A program made the position numbers and the translations under genes. From NCBI RefSeq assembly GCF_964355755.1, contig NC_092679.1, forward strand, positions 6,448,001 through 6,512,000: a stretch of 64,000 bases of DNA. Reading direction: 5' to 3'. Source of the DNA: Antedon mediterranea. Taxonomy: Eukaryota; Echinodermata; Crinoidea; Comatulida; Antedonidae. The notes under the pieces are model-generated. The model saw only the letters and a program-made list of their open reading frames with translations, was not told the DNA's origin and made no database searches. The first letter of the stretch is position 1. The number at the start of each line of letters is the position of its first letter. Below, in pieces: positions 1 to 9,611 of this stretch.

Positions 1-12
1 GAAGACAAAAAA

Positions 13-40
13 AATAGGGGGACAATATATCTTTAAACAA
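13..40. repeat. End fragment of the GGGGACAAT repeat family
   Basis: The left edge carries the terminus 'gggggacaatatatcttta', which also ends the elements near 18.7, 20.7, 26.1 and 40.4 kb. Only the end lies inside this window. Confidence 0.5.
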
Positions 41-2160
41 ATTTTGACACAAAGAAAAATGTTAAGTTTTCTTGTGTTACTCTTTGTGTGTGCGTCTTGT
101 ATGTCAAAAAGTTTTCAGCCAACAGAGGGCGGCATAAATATTTTTAGATTTTTGTTTTCAAAATTAAATTATTCCTCCGTCATCGTGGTGTGTGTCGTGT
201 GTGTGGAGATCATATCGAAATCGGAGAGAGTGCTAGTAGGCCTAGGTTTACTACTGGGCATCCGGCCATTTGTTTGCACCTGTTTTACAACCTTCATAAC
301 GGTTTATTTTCAGTCAGATTTGAGGTAAAATACATTTTTTAACCTAGCTAGACTATAGGTAAGGCCTAGCTAATAAAGGTCTACTAGGCCTAGAGCCTAG
401 GCTAGGCCTAGCTAGCCTAGCTAGTAGGGCCTGCTGCGGGATGCTAGGCCTAGTTTAGGCCTACCTAGGCCTACTACTACTAGACCTAGGCTACCCTAGG
501 CCTAGCTAGGCGGCCTAATTAATAAACCCCAACTTCACCAACCAAGTTAGGCCCAAACCAGGTCTAGGCCTAGCCTATGTCTAGGCAGTATTATAATATA
601 ATAATATACACAAATATTGTAATATATTAATGCCTAGGCCTAGCTAGGCTAGTGGTGGCCCTCTTTTCTTTCTCTCTCGGGCCTCCGACCCTCGTAACCT
701 AACTAAAAATACATCCCTCTAGGAAAATAGTGAGAAAAGACGATGGTCAATAAAATGGTGAGTTAACAAAAACAAATACCAACATTACAATGAGTTTGGG
801 AACCCTAGCATAACGCTACACCATTGCATCCTTATTTAAATAACGAAAATAATAATAATGTATTTAAACATAGTTGGTCTACTTGAACTGTTTACATCCC
901 TGGAATTATCACGCCACTTGCCATGCTTGCACCATGCCATGTCATTATCCGTCAAGTGTACACAGTTAAAAGATAAGGCTTTATAATTATTAGGCATTTG
1001 TTTATTTAAAGTCAATATACCAATACCAACAGCTGTATGTGCCTACAGTAGGCCTAGAAAGTAATTGGTTTTTTTTTTTTTTTTTTAAACGTCAAATAAT
1101 TAGTCACAAATTCCAAGTTTCCATGTCTAATCAAGCTATTTGTATATTGAATACAATAAAATTACTAGGTATGTACACTGAATAACAAATTTGTTTTTTC
1201 TTCTAAATATTCATTTTAAATAGTCAAAATTGTCACAATTTAATAACCCTAATATCTCTTTAATCCTAATTCTTTAATCCTATTGTTTTTAATCCTAATT
1301 CATTGATCTTAATATTTCTCGAATCCCAATATTTCTTGAATCCTAATATTATTATTATATTATTCAAGTGTTACATGTCGGAAAGTGGTTAATTACAAAC
1401 TATTTGTTTCAAAGCTCCAAATGTATACTTGGGTCATGCCCTAAAAATTTGAGGAAATTTGAAACATTTTAGAACTTGATGTTATAGGAAATTTAAAGTA
1501 ATAAATTATAGTTTATACACAGCACAAGTACTTTCTTTTAACTAAGGATGTGGTATATAAATGTGGGTAGATTTCAGAGTAACAGAAGTGTTAGGATGAA
1601 TGGTATATTGTTTCTACAGGTAATTAAAAAGTAGAATAATGTTACAGTGAGTAGAATGTTACTGGTAGTATCAATTGATATGGTGAAGACAGACATCAAG
1701 ATAGATTACTGAACACCACCTCAAGTTAATATTTTATTTAAAATAGATTAATCATTCTGTTTAAATACTTACTGGTTCCTTTACATTCTACACAAGATCA
1801 CCTGATATCAGGTGATTATATTTCATTCAATTATTCATTATTGTTTGTTTAACAATAGAATTTCTTTCATACTACCACAGATACTTAGTTATAATAGGTT
1901 GCCAGATCATATACAGTACTGTAGGGTATGACCAAGTTATAATTCCTTGCATTTGTTTAGTCTAACCCCCTAACAGTAGGCTGAATTCTGACATAAGATT
2001 TTAATAAATTCCATTGTTAATGCAATCTGTGTATAATCCCACCCCTAATTTTGTATAATCCCATCTCCTATTATTTTTCCCATATTTTATACCCAGGCCA
2101 TATAGTACAGTGCTCCTTGATTTGACCAAGCATAAACATTTATCAATTTTTCATTCACAG
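41..2160. other. Upstream intergenic DNA with a GGCCTAG-rich cluster
   Basis: No coding segment with homology or good splice sites is visible; the 94-codon open frame at 44-328 looks like chance. From about 345 to 660 the DNA is built of overlapping GGCCTAG/CTAGGCC words. A poly-T run sits near 1071-1086. The promoter of the downstream reductase should lie here, but I cannot place it. Confidence 0.5.
345..655. repeat. GGCCTAG/CTAGGCC degenerate palindromic cluster
   Basis: Dense irregular repetition of the self-complementary words CCTAGG, AGGCCT and GCTAGC. Smaller clusters of the same type occur at about 8710-8820, 11015-11095, 36280-36780 and 63860-64000. It is not a strict-period satellite. 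Confidence 0.75.
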
Positions 2161-2182
2161 AGACAACTATCTAAGAGTAATT

Positions 2183-2490
2183 ATGCTGTGGTATATAATA
2201 AACAGCGGGCAGAGTCCAGCCGAAGAACAGCTGATTTCAAGGATGACGTTGGCATTGGCGTTTTTATCCATCTTCGTTATGAGCCTGCTGCAGTGGTTTA
2301 AGGCAACATACGGTCGCTACGGTCATCTCACAGACTCCATGAGGATTAATGTGAGAGTAGCCTGGATTGTTCAAGAGCTTCCAGCATTGTCAATACCACT
2401 GGCGTTAGTTCTCTTCACAGATAGTCCCCAGACTAAGAACCCAGTCAACGTTATTCTATGTGGTCTCTTTATTATTCACTATTTTCAAAG
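2183..2490 (+). CDS. SRD5A1: 5-alpha-reductase coding exon 1
   Basis: Residues 1-102 plus two bases. Holds the first membrane segments, catalytic Glu65 in WIVQELP and Tyr100 in HYFQR. Donor is AAAG|GTATGT. The exon itself probably begins at 2161, after TTCATTCACAG. Confidence 0.93.
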
Positions 2491-4549
2491 GTATGTTTTG
2501 TTTAAATAAAAACTAAAGCAACTATTAAATGTAATCTGACTACACAGTGTAGTGGTATTAAGAGTCAGTTTTATTTTAGTACCAAATGAATTTGGAAATC
2601 GCTACTAATTTTTCTAATTTAACCGTTTCTGTTGATTGATTAGAGTTCAAAATCTGTATGGAGTTGTTTATGATGCAAAACAGTAAATCTGCCGTATGTC
2701 TGAACAGGTCATTTAGAGTTCTAGCTTTTTGGTTATAATTGATTAATTGGTTTATTTTTTAATGTTTGTTATTTTTGTTTTATTAAAAATGGAATTTTCT
2801 ACTATTGTTTATAATTCATAACAATGAATTTTTTTTACTAGGGCCCTTGTGTTCCCGTTTTTGATACGTGGTGGAAAGGATACTCCCATTCTACCGTTTG
2901 TTCTGGCCCTTATGTTTTGTATGTGTAATGGATATATACAAGGAAGGTATCTTACCATGTATGGAGAATATCCAAGTAGTTGGATTTTGGATCCTAGGTT
3001 TTTAGTGGGTACGTTTGTTTTTTAATAAAGAATTTTTGAAAAGAATAATTATTTTAAAGAAGATTAATAATCTTGTTTTACAGATTTTTCTTTATAATTT
3101 CAACATTATATTAATAATAATAATAATAGGCTGTGAAATATAGAATTAATCTGTAATTTGTTTAAAAGATTCATCAGAATTATAATAAGCATATAACTTT
3201 GAGATGCTTTAGTAAATCCTTTCTGTTGTCAAAGTTTTAGTTTTTCTAGAAGGAAGCCACATAGAAATCAGTATAATTGTTGTGTATACTGCTCATGACA
3301 TTAATTTTTACAGAAAAAATATTTTAATTATATATTTATAGTGCTTTGTTTATCCATATTCCAGGTATTTTTCTTTTCTTTGCCGGGATGTCTATTAATT
3401 TGCACTCAGATTATATTCTCAGAAATTTACGGAAACCTGGTGAGACTGGATATAAGATACCAAAAGGTAAAATGAATTTAGTTGATGTGGACTGCTGTGT
3501 GGTGGAGTAGATTCTCAGTCTGGGCAGGGGTAGAGATGCTTACATTTTCTAAGAATCTTTTACAAAACAATGAATAGCTTAGCACCCTCCTGTTTTTTAG
3601 GGTAGCCCTAGTACCAGTAGTCCATGCCAGTGTCATAGACAAATTCTGTAATACAGTATCACATGTGAAGCCTTTATCTGTAGGCCATAAGTTTAACTCT
3701 AACCTTAACATAATACAGACAGCACATATGATACATGTGTCACAGTATCACAGAATTTGCCTATGATACTGGTATATATGTGGAGAATAACGTACAGTAC
3801 ACTTAACTCTAGATTCGCTATCAATTCAGAATCATAGATTTATTTTTTATTTATATTTACAGTTATATTTCCCTTTTTTCAGGTGGAATGTTTAACTATG
3901 TGTCAGGTGCCAATTTCTTTGGCGAGATTCTGGAGTGGTTGGGTTTTGCAATAGCCAATTGGTCTTTCTCTGGATTTTCATTTTTTCTTTTTACTCTGTG
4001 CAACATTGGACCAAGAGCTTGTCACCATCACCAGTAAGCGCTTAAATTATTTCTGATTTATGAACTAAAACTGTGTTCACACCATGCCATATTTCTGGTT
4101 GCTTAATTAAAACTGTGTTCACACCATGCCTTATTTCTGGTTGCTTAATAAAAACTGTGTTCACACCATGCCTTATTTCTAGTTGCTTAATTTAATTAAA
4201 ACTGTGTTCACACAGACCTTATTAAATAAGGATGTCTCAAAGTAGAGGTTCTACTGTTAGTTGTTGTTATTACATTTTCATACAGTATAGGATAAGACGT
4301 TACTTGTGCATGGCGAAAAAAATTATCTTTAGACCTGTCTAAACTATTAAAGTAAATGTAATGTGCCCATATATGGACATGATTTCATATCACTACCATA
4401 TTTGGGCACATCACACTTTTTTTGTCAAACAAGTTTGATAGTGTAGACAGAGCTTTACTGTATAATGTCTTTTTCTCTTTAGGTATTATCTTGAAAAGTT
4501 TGACAATTATCCAAAAACAAGAAAAGCTGTGATTCCATTTATTTTCTAA
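2183..4549 (+). CDS. SRD5A1: Steroid 5-alpha-reductase (3-oxo-5-alpha-steroid 4-dehydrogenase), complete, 5 coding exons
   Basis: Encodes a 264-residue enzyme that reduces the delta-4 bond of 3-oxo-steroids with NADPH in the ER membrane. Coding exons are 2183-2490, 2842-3008, 3365-3466, 3883-4033 and 4483-4549; the phases join without a break (795 nt). The protein is hydrophobic throughout, with several membrane segments. Family landmarks are the QELP segment, NLHSDYILRNLRKPGE, YVSGANFFGE and the terminal IPFIF. By alignment with human SRD5A2, the catalytic Glu57 and Tyr91 correspond to Glu65 and Tyr100 here. Length fits SRD5A1/2 (259/254 aa). The C-terminal HHH and RKAVIPFIF segments look more like SRD5A2, the QELP and FLIRGGK segments like SRD5A1, so it may be pro-orthologous to both. 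A splice acceptor just before position 2161 suggests an upstream non-coding exon. The start is the first in-frame ATG after that acceptor. Confidence 0.95.
2842..3008 (+). CDS. SRD5A1: 5-alpha-reductase coding exon 2
   Basis: Acceptor TTTTTACTAG, donor TGG|GTACGT. Encodes the conserved LIRGGK, CMCNGYIQGRYL and DPRFLVG segments. Confidence 0.93.
3365..3466 (+). CDS. SRD5A1: 5-alpha-reductase coding exon 3
   Basis: Acceptor ATATTCCAG, donor AAAAG|GTAAAA. Encodes the highly conserved NLHSDYILRNLRKPGE block. Confidence 0.94.
3883..4033 (+). CDS. SRD5A1: 5-alpha-reductase coding exon 4
   Basis: Acceptor CTTTTTTCAG, donor CACCA|GTAAGC. Encodes YVSGANFFGEILEWLG and the membrane segment ending in the histidine run ACHHH. 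Confidence 0.94.
4067..4215 (+). repeat. Short tandem repeat, about 42-47 bp unit, about 3.5 copies
   Basis: The unit begins AAAACTGTGTTCACACCATG and ends in GGTTGCTTAAT. Copies start at about 4067, 4109, 4151 and 4198. It lies in intron 4 of the reductase. Confidence 0.8.
4336..4456 (+). mobile_element. MITE family A copy (CTCTGTCTACACTATCAAAC termini), reductase intron 4
   Basis: Inverted termini resemble AGCTCTGTCTACACTATCAA. Interior carries the family words 'gtgcccatatatgg' and 'atatttgggcacatcacac'. No coding capacity. The left end is decayed. Confidence 0.75.
4483..4549 (+). CDS. SRD5A1: 5-alpha-reductase coding exon 5 with stop
   Basis: Acceptor TTTTCTCTTTAG lies just past the MITE. 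Encodes YYLEKFDNYP through the terminal IPFIF; TAA at 4547-4549. Confidence 0.94.
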
Positions 4550-4945
4550 ATAATGGAATCTATAACTTTGAACTTTGACATGGGAACAGAGAAAAGGATC
4601 AGCTGAAGGAGTAGATTTGACAGTTTTACAGTTGAAAATGTATTACATAATATAGTATTGACAATAGTATTTGATTATATAATATTTGTTCAATTCAATT
4701 GAAAAACAATATAAATATATATATTATGCAGATAGAAATCTTTCTATGTTTGTTTTGATTGATTTGTGAAATCAGTCACTAAAAGTAAAACTACTTTGAA
4801 AATAATTTTTACTACATACAACCCAAAAACTTTAAAAATATTAAACTTATAAAAGATTATAAGATTAGATGTCAGCGTTTATTAGTTTCAGGCATGGCAG
4901 AATGTTGGAACAATGCATTTTAGCCATAATTTGACTATAGCCTAG

Positions 4946-4951
4946 AATAAA
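4946..4951 (+). promoter_or_regulatory. Candidate polyadenylation signal AATAAA for the reductase
   Basis: An early AATAAA about 400 bp past the stop codon. Others occur farther on (for example near 6425 and 6591), so the real end is unknown. Confidence 0.35.
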
Positions 4952-6827
4952 TGTACCGTATATTCCCAATTGTCATCCCATTTCTGGTCTAAATCCCACT
5001 CCCTACTTTATGTCTGATTTCACAAACAGGCATATCCCCTTGTATAGTCCCAGTATTGACTTTTGATGTGGATGTAGGCCTCTCTCTAGCCAGTTTAGAT
5101 GAGTTTTTATAAGAAATGCTTACCAATAATTTTTTTTCCTGAATTAGGGTTTCCCGGGTACATTCCCACCCCACAAAGTCAGCCCAATTTCGTGTTCTAG
5201 AGCTGTAGGATTATACCAGAGGATATACGGTACAGTATACATTAGTAGTAACATGCAATGGGGAATTGTGCATTCTGTCATATTATTTAACTTCAACATT
5301 GCAGGGTGTAATTTTAAAATATAAAGTAGTTTCAGAATAATATTTTTATAAGGTATATATTGTACAATTTAAGTTACATTATTATAACTAAAAAAATTGT
5401 TTCTGTATTGAACTTTTGAACCTAACCTTTGACACAAGGCCATTTATTTAAGGCCATAAAACTACAGTGATGGAGAATTTGTCATATTATCTCTCAACAC
5501 CCCCCCCCCCCCCCTTTGCCGACACAGATGGTTGGTTACGCATATTATTTGTGTACGTGTCAGGCCTGATTGTATGCAAACATTCAAGACACTAGACCTA
5601 CGTTTTACCTAATTTAAGGTCACACACTACATTTTATGTAAAAATAAGTACCATATGGACCTAATGCTATAATTTTTTTCGCCTTTAAATGGTTAAAAGT
5701 TGTGAAAAATAAGTTGATTCTAATCATTTTAGCAGCCTGCTATAATCCCAACATGCATTGTGTGACAATTGATATTTTCATATTGTGATGTGATGCACCC
5801 ACTTCGATCGCAAAAGGTAAACAAATAAAAAAACCGTAACTTTTCAGATAAAATACCAGGTCTTGCCAAATTTGTATTAGCAGATTCAGCAACGCGACAT
5901 TGTCAGACTAGTTCGTACGTTACCGCTCTTTCTATAAAACTAGCCCAACTAAGTATGCCTAGAAACATCAACGAGAGAACTTTTGACGCGAGCTACTGAT
6001 GTAGTGCATTGTTTTTCTCTTTAAAACAAGCAATGACCTGGTTTAATGTTTTTAAAGTTATATATATGCATTATTTTTACAAGTAGTCAAATATTGCAGG
6101 TCTAGTGTCTTTAAGTACATATTTTAACAATATTGTTTATGTATTTTGATTTATTAATATAAAAAGTTTTTTAAATGCTCTTATTACATTTTCCTGTTAT
6201 GTACAGTATATATTCTGTGGAGCATACATTACTAGGTCAAACTTAGCACAAATGAAGTAGTAGTTTTTGGTTTAAAAAAAAAGCAATACTGTAAATATTG
6301 TTTCAGATACTTCATCATTTAATCATACATTATTTTATCTTTTAAACTAAGACAGGTGCACTGCTATAATGAGCTGCCCAGTGCAATTAAAAATGTTTGC
6401 CTTAAAACTCCGGTCCACTGATTTAAATAAACAGTCCTATATACAAAACAACTTACGTCTTTCATTTAATTTGCATTAAAACAAATTTTTAAATATTAGT
6501 ATTAAAGATTAGTATTAAATAAAATGTTATTTATAGATTTATGGTGTTTGTAACCTACCGTAAATGTAAATTTGTTTTCAATTTTGTTCAAATAAATATT
6601 ATTGTTCAATGTAGTTTTTGTTGATGTGTAAAAGTACAGAAAAGAAATAATATATAATGTGATTTTGTCTGTTTGTTTTTTTCATTGTTTTTTTTTTGGT
6701 ATTTTTATTATTTAATTTAATTAATAGTCCCTATAATTGACACTGTTGTGACAGCCACCACCACCAGAACAACTCTAAAATGACAACGTGTTTGCATGCC
6801 CCGCCCATTTTTTGTGTTGAGGCAAAG
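4952..6827. other. Intergenic or 3' UTR DNA, nothing coding seen
   Basis: AT-rich DNA with a poly-C run near 5500-5514. No conserved coding segment on either strand. Confidence 0.5.
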
Positions 6828-6934
6828 AATATATATCTTTGGTTGAGGTCGACGGTTACGACGAAGACGGCGGTTCGACGGACCAGCTGCTTTTTTTAGG
6901 GAGAGCGAGAGAAAAGGTCACTGGTGTTTACACG
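6828..6934 (+). promoter_or_regulatory. CCDC9: Probable CCDC9-like promoter and non-coding first exon
   Basis: A TATATAT box (about 6828-6834) is followed by a locally GC- and CpG-richer stretch. This ends in a possible splice donor, CACG|GTAATT, at 6934/6935. The next good exon in the same sense begins at 9539. The first-exon assignment is inference from composition and the donor. Confidence 0.4.
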
Positions 6935-7429
6935 GTAATTATTGCCTTAATTATTTACTTTTTACTTGTGTGTGTTTAGAAACGATTCTAGTTAAGTTTG
7001 TGATTCAAATTGTTGTTACGTAAACTAGAATTTAGCGTGTTTGTTCTAGTGTTTTTACATTTAATTGGCTAAGCCTAGGCCGGTTGTTGTACACAGAGGC
7101 CGAGCTATTCTATGATACTCTTTCATAAGTCAGACAGGCATTTGTTGTTTAAAGTCCGATATGAATGATCACACTACTGTACTGGGTATCACTGTACTAC
7201 TAGGCCTAGCCTATATGGGGCTGGAATTTTGCAAGCCTAGCTTGAAATACTAGGTAGATTTCAACAAGTATTTCACAATATTATCTATGTGTATGATTAA
7301 TAAATTCATTTGTATTTTCAAAAATAAAATGTTATGTATTTTAGAAATGATTTATTTATCAGAAATTTTAAGATAAATAATTTTAACGACCTATAATTAA
7401 TTTGCGTGAGATTGCCAGCAACAGAAATA

Positions 7430-8512
7430 GGGTGTCACGAAAGCTCAGACCACGAAAGCTCAGACCCCCTAAGACCTAAGATCACGAAAGCTAAGACCCA
7501 ACACCTAAGATTACAAATATTTATCTTTCGCACCTGCCTTGTATTTTAACTCCCAACATTTATTCTGAATACCACACCTTAGAATTGGCACTTTCATGAA
7601 AAAGAATCACATAAAAAGTAACAAATACATTTTTAAATTGATGATTTTACAGATGTTTTTCTCGCACACAAAATGACTAGCCTACAGTACTACAGTAGGC
7701 CTACCCCATGTTCAATGTTTTTGTTTCTATGGAACGTCAAAAGAGCAAAAATTATATATAGGGCTGAAAACTCTGTGGAGTCCATCTACAGTGTGGAGTG
7801 GATGGAACAATGTAAAATTAAAATTGTAATGATAATAGTATAATCATGCAAGTACGAAGAAATAAATACTGGCAAATAAATTTTAATTTAAAAATCATGA
7901 TAAGTTTTTTTGTTTCGTTTTCTTTCTGTTTTTATGCTTGTACTATTATTGTTGCTCTTTTGGCGCTCCATGGAAACAAAAACATTGAGCATGGTGGGAG
8001 CTCGAGGAGTTACATTACAGTATACAAAGAAACACATATGTAAAATCATCAATTTAAAGGATTTATTTATTTGTTATTATGTGTTTCTCCTTCTGAAAGT
8101 ACTTATAAGTCCTAATTTTAAAGTTTGGTGTTCAGGATAAAGTTAGTCAACAAATTTGGAGTCAAAATACAAGAAAGGCAGGTGCGTAAGAAAAATATCC
8201 TCTGAACCAACACAATGGAGTAAATATATACCAACAAACAACCCGTCAAGTTTGTTTGTTGTAAAGAAAAAATATACATTTACTCAACAGGCGAAAATAA
8301 TGTGAGTTTATCTATGTTTTGCGGTAGTATTAAATTATATTTATGGTAATAAATGAAACCTACTGTGTTTAAAATTATGTATGGATAAACAAGTATTGTT
8401 TTTAATCTGTAGTATATCTTAGTATTTGTAATCTTAGGTGTTGGGTCTTAGCTTTCGTGATCTTAGGTCTTAAGGGGTCTGAGCTTTCGTGGTCTGAGCT
8501 TTCGTGACACCC
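7430..8512. mobile_element. Long-TIR foldback DNA transposon with 10-bp target duplication (Mutator-like, non-autonomous)
   Basis: Termini GGGTGTCACGA and TCGTGACACCC are inverted over about 85 bp. The first part is a run of CACGAAAGCTCAGACC-like words. The flanks carry an exact 10-bp direct repeat AACAGAAATA (7420-7429 and 8513-8522). Much of the interior is also an imperfect palindrome: about 7510-7750 pairs with about 7945-8185. The right arm seems to hold extra DNA at about 8190-8425. Long TIRs with a 9-10 bp duplication fit Mutator-like elements. There is no transposase; open frames at 7846-8140 are by-products of the palindrome. Confidence 0.85.
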
Positions 8513-8699
8513 AACAGAAATAAGTGGCTTTTGTTATTTTGAATTTTTATTTTTACATTATTTTATATTTTTTGTTGTTGTAGGATGCATGCATATAAGA
8601 ACGTATCAGATTTTGTAAATCCACAGTGCGTGGTTTTGTTACATTTTTTGGAATAAAGTTACCTATATATATATTGTTCAAACATCCTTTTTAGACATT

Positions 8700-9538
8700 T
8701 TATCTCTAGAGACTAGGCTAGGCCTAGCCTACTACTACTAGCTGCTAGACTAGCTTTTCTTGTTGTTTAATATCAAAATAGTAACAGATAGGCCTAGGCC
8801 TATACACTAGGCCTACCAGGCCATTTCAGAAATTGTTATAAATGTAGTGGTACTGTAGGTACTGTATTATAAAATAATGGCCAAACACCAATTTATATTT
8901 ATGAACTAGGCCTAGGCTACATTATTACCCATCTGATCATCTCGGAAGGTCTATTCTATTGTAAAAAAATAAAAACCAAGAATTTACTACAAGTACAATA
9001 CAAGCAATACAAATTATTGTAATTATTTTTATTGTTATCATTATGTTAAACTTGCAAGCAAAAAAATCACACATATACTAGGCCTATACAAATGATATAC
9101 TGTAGTTTTAACTTTTAACTGAAACATTTTGACTCTGATTGAAATTTACAGAGAGGCAATTTCCAATGACAATAATTTAACTTGCAGAATAAAATCAGTG
9201 GTTTGTTATTGCAGGCAACATAAAAATAACTGTCTTCTAACAGATTTTATCGACTTGCAAATAATCTGTTAATAACACAGTCAATTATCTGTTTACCAAA
9301 CTGTACTCTATACAAACTTTGACAGAAAATATGTTTGTCGTCTGTCTCGGCTTTCAGGAAATATATTTCCTTGTTTTTTAATCTTAACATCCTTTTAAAA
9401 AAACTCTGTGGTAATATCAATTTACATATAAAAATGTCATTAAAAAGTATTTTCTTTGTCCAGTAGTCATTCTGAACTATTTTGTTCTAATTTGTGACGA
9501 CTTTAAACTGTAATCTTTGACCTGTTTTTTTTTTCCAG
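8700..9538. other. Intron sequence, GGCCTAG words then nothing recognisable
   Basis: A small GGCCTAG cluster at about 8710-8820, then AT-rich DNA up to the polypyrimidine tract and acceptor at 9529-9538. Confidence 0.5.
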
Positions 9539-9611
9539 GTCAGTGTATAATAATTCATGTCTTCCAAGAGTTACGAACAACATGGCTGAACAGTTAGTAA
9601 CAAAGATGCCG
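9539..9611 (+). CDS. CCDC9: CCDC9-like exon with start codon
   Basis: Acceptor TTTTTTTTCCAG, donor CCG|GTAAGA. ATG at 9582 encodes [10 protein letters not shown] in phase 0. An upstream ATG at 9557 opens an 11-codon frame ending at the TGA 9587-9589, overlapping the main start in another frame. Confidence 0.75.

Noticed and set aside
7846-8140. Two small hydrophobic open frames
   Set aside because: They lie inside the long-TIR transposon and mirror its palindromic interior.
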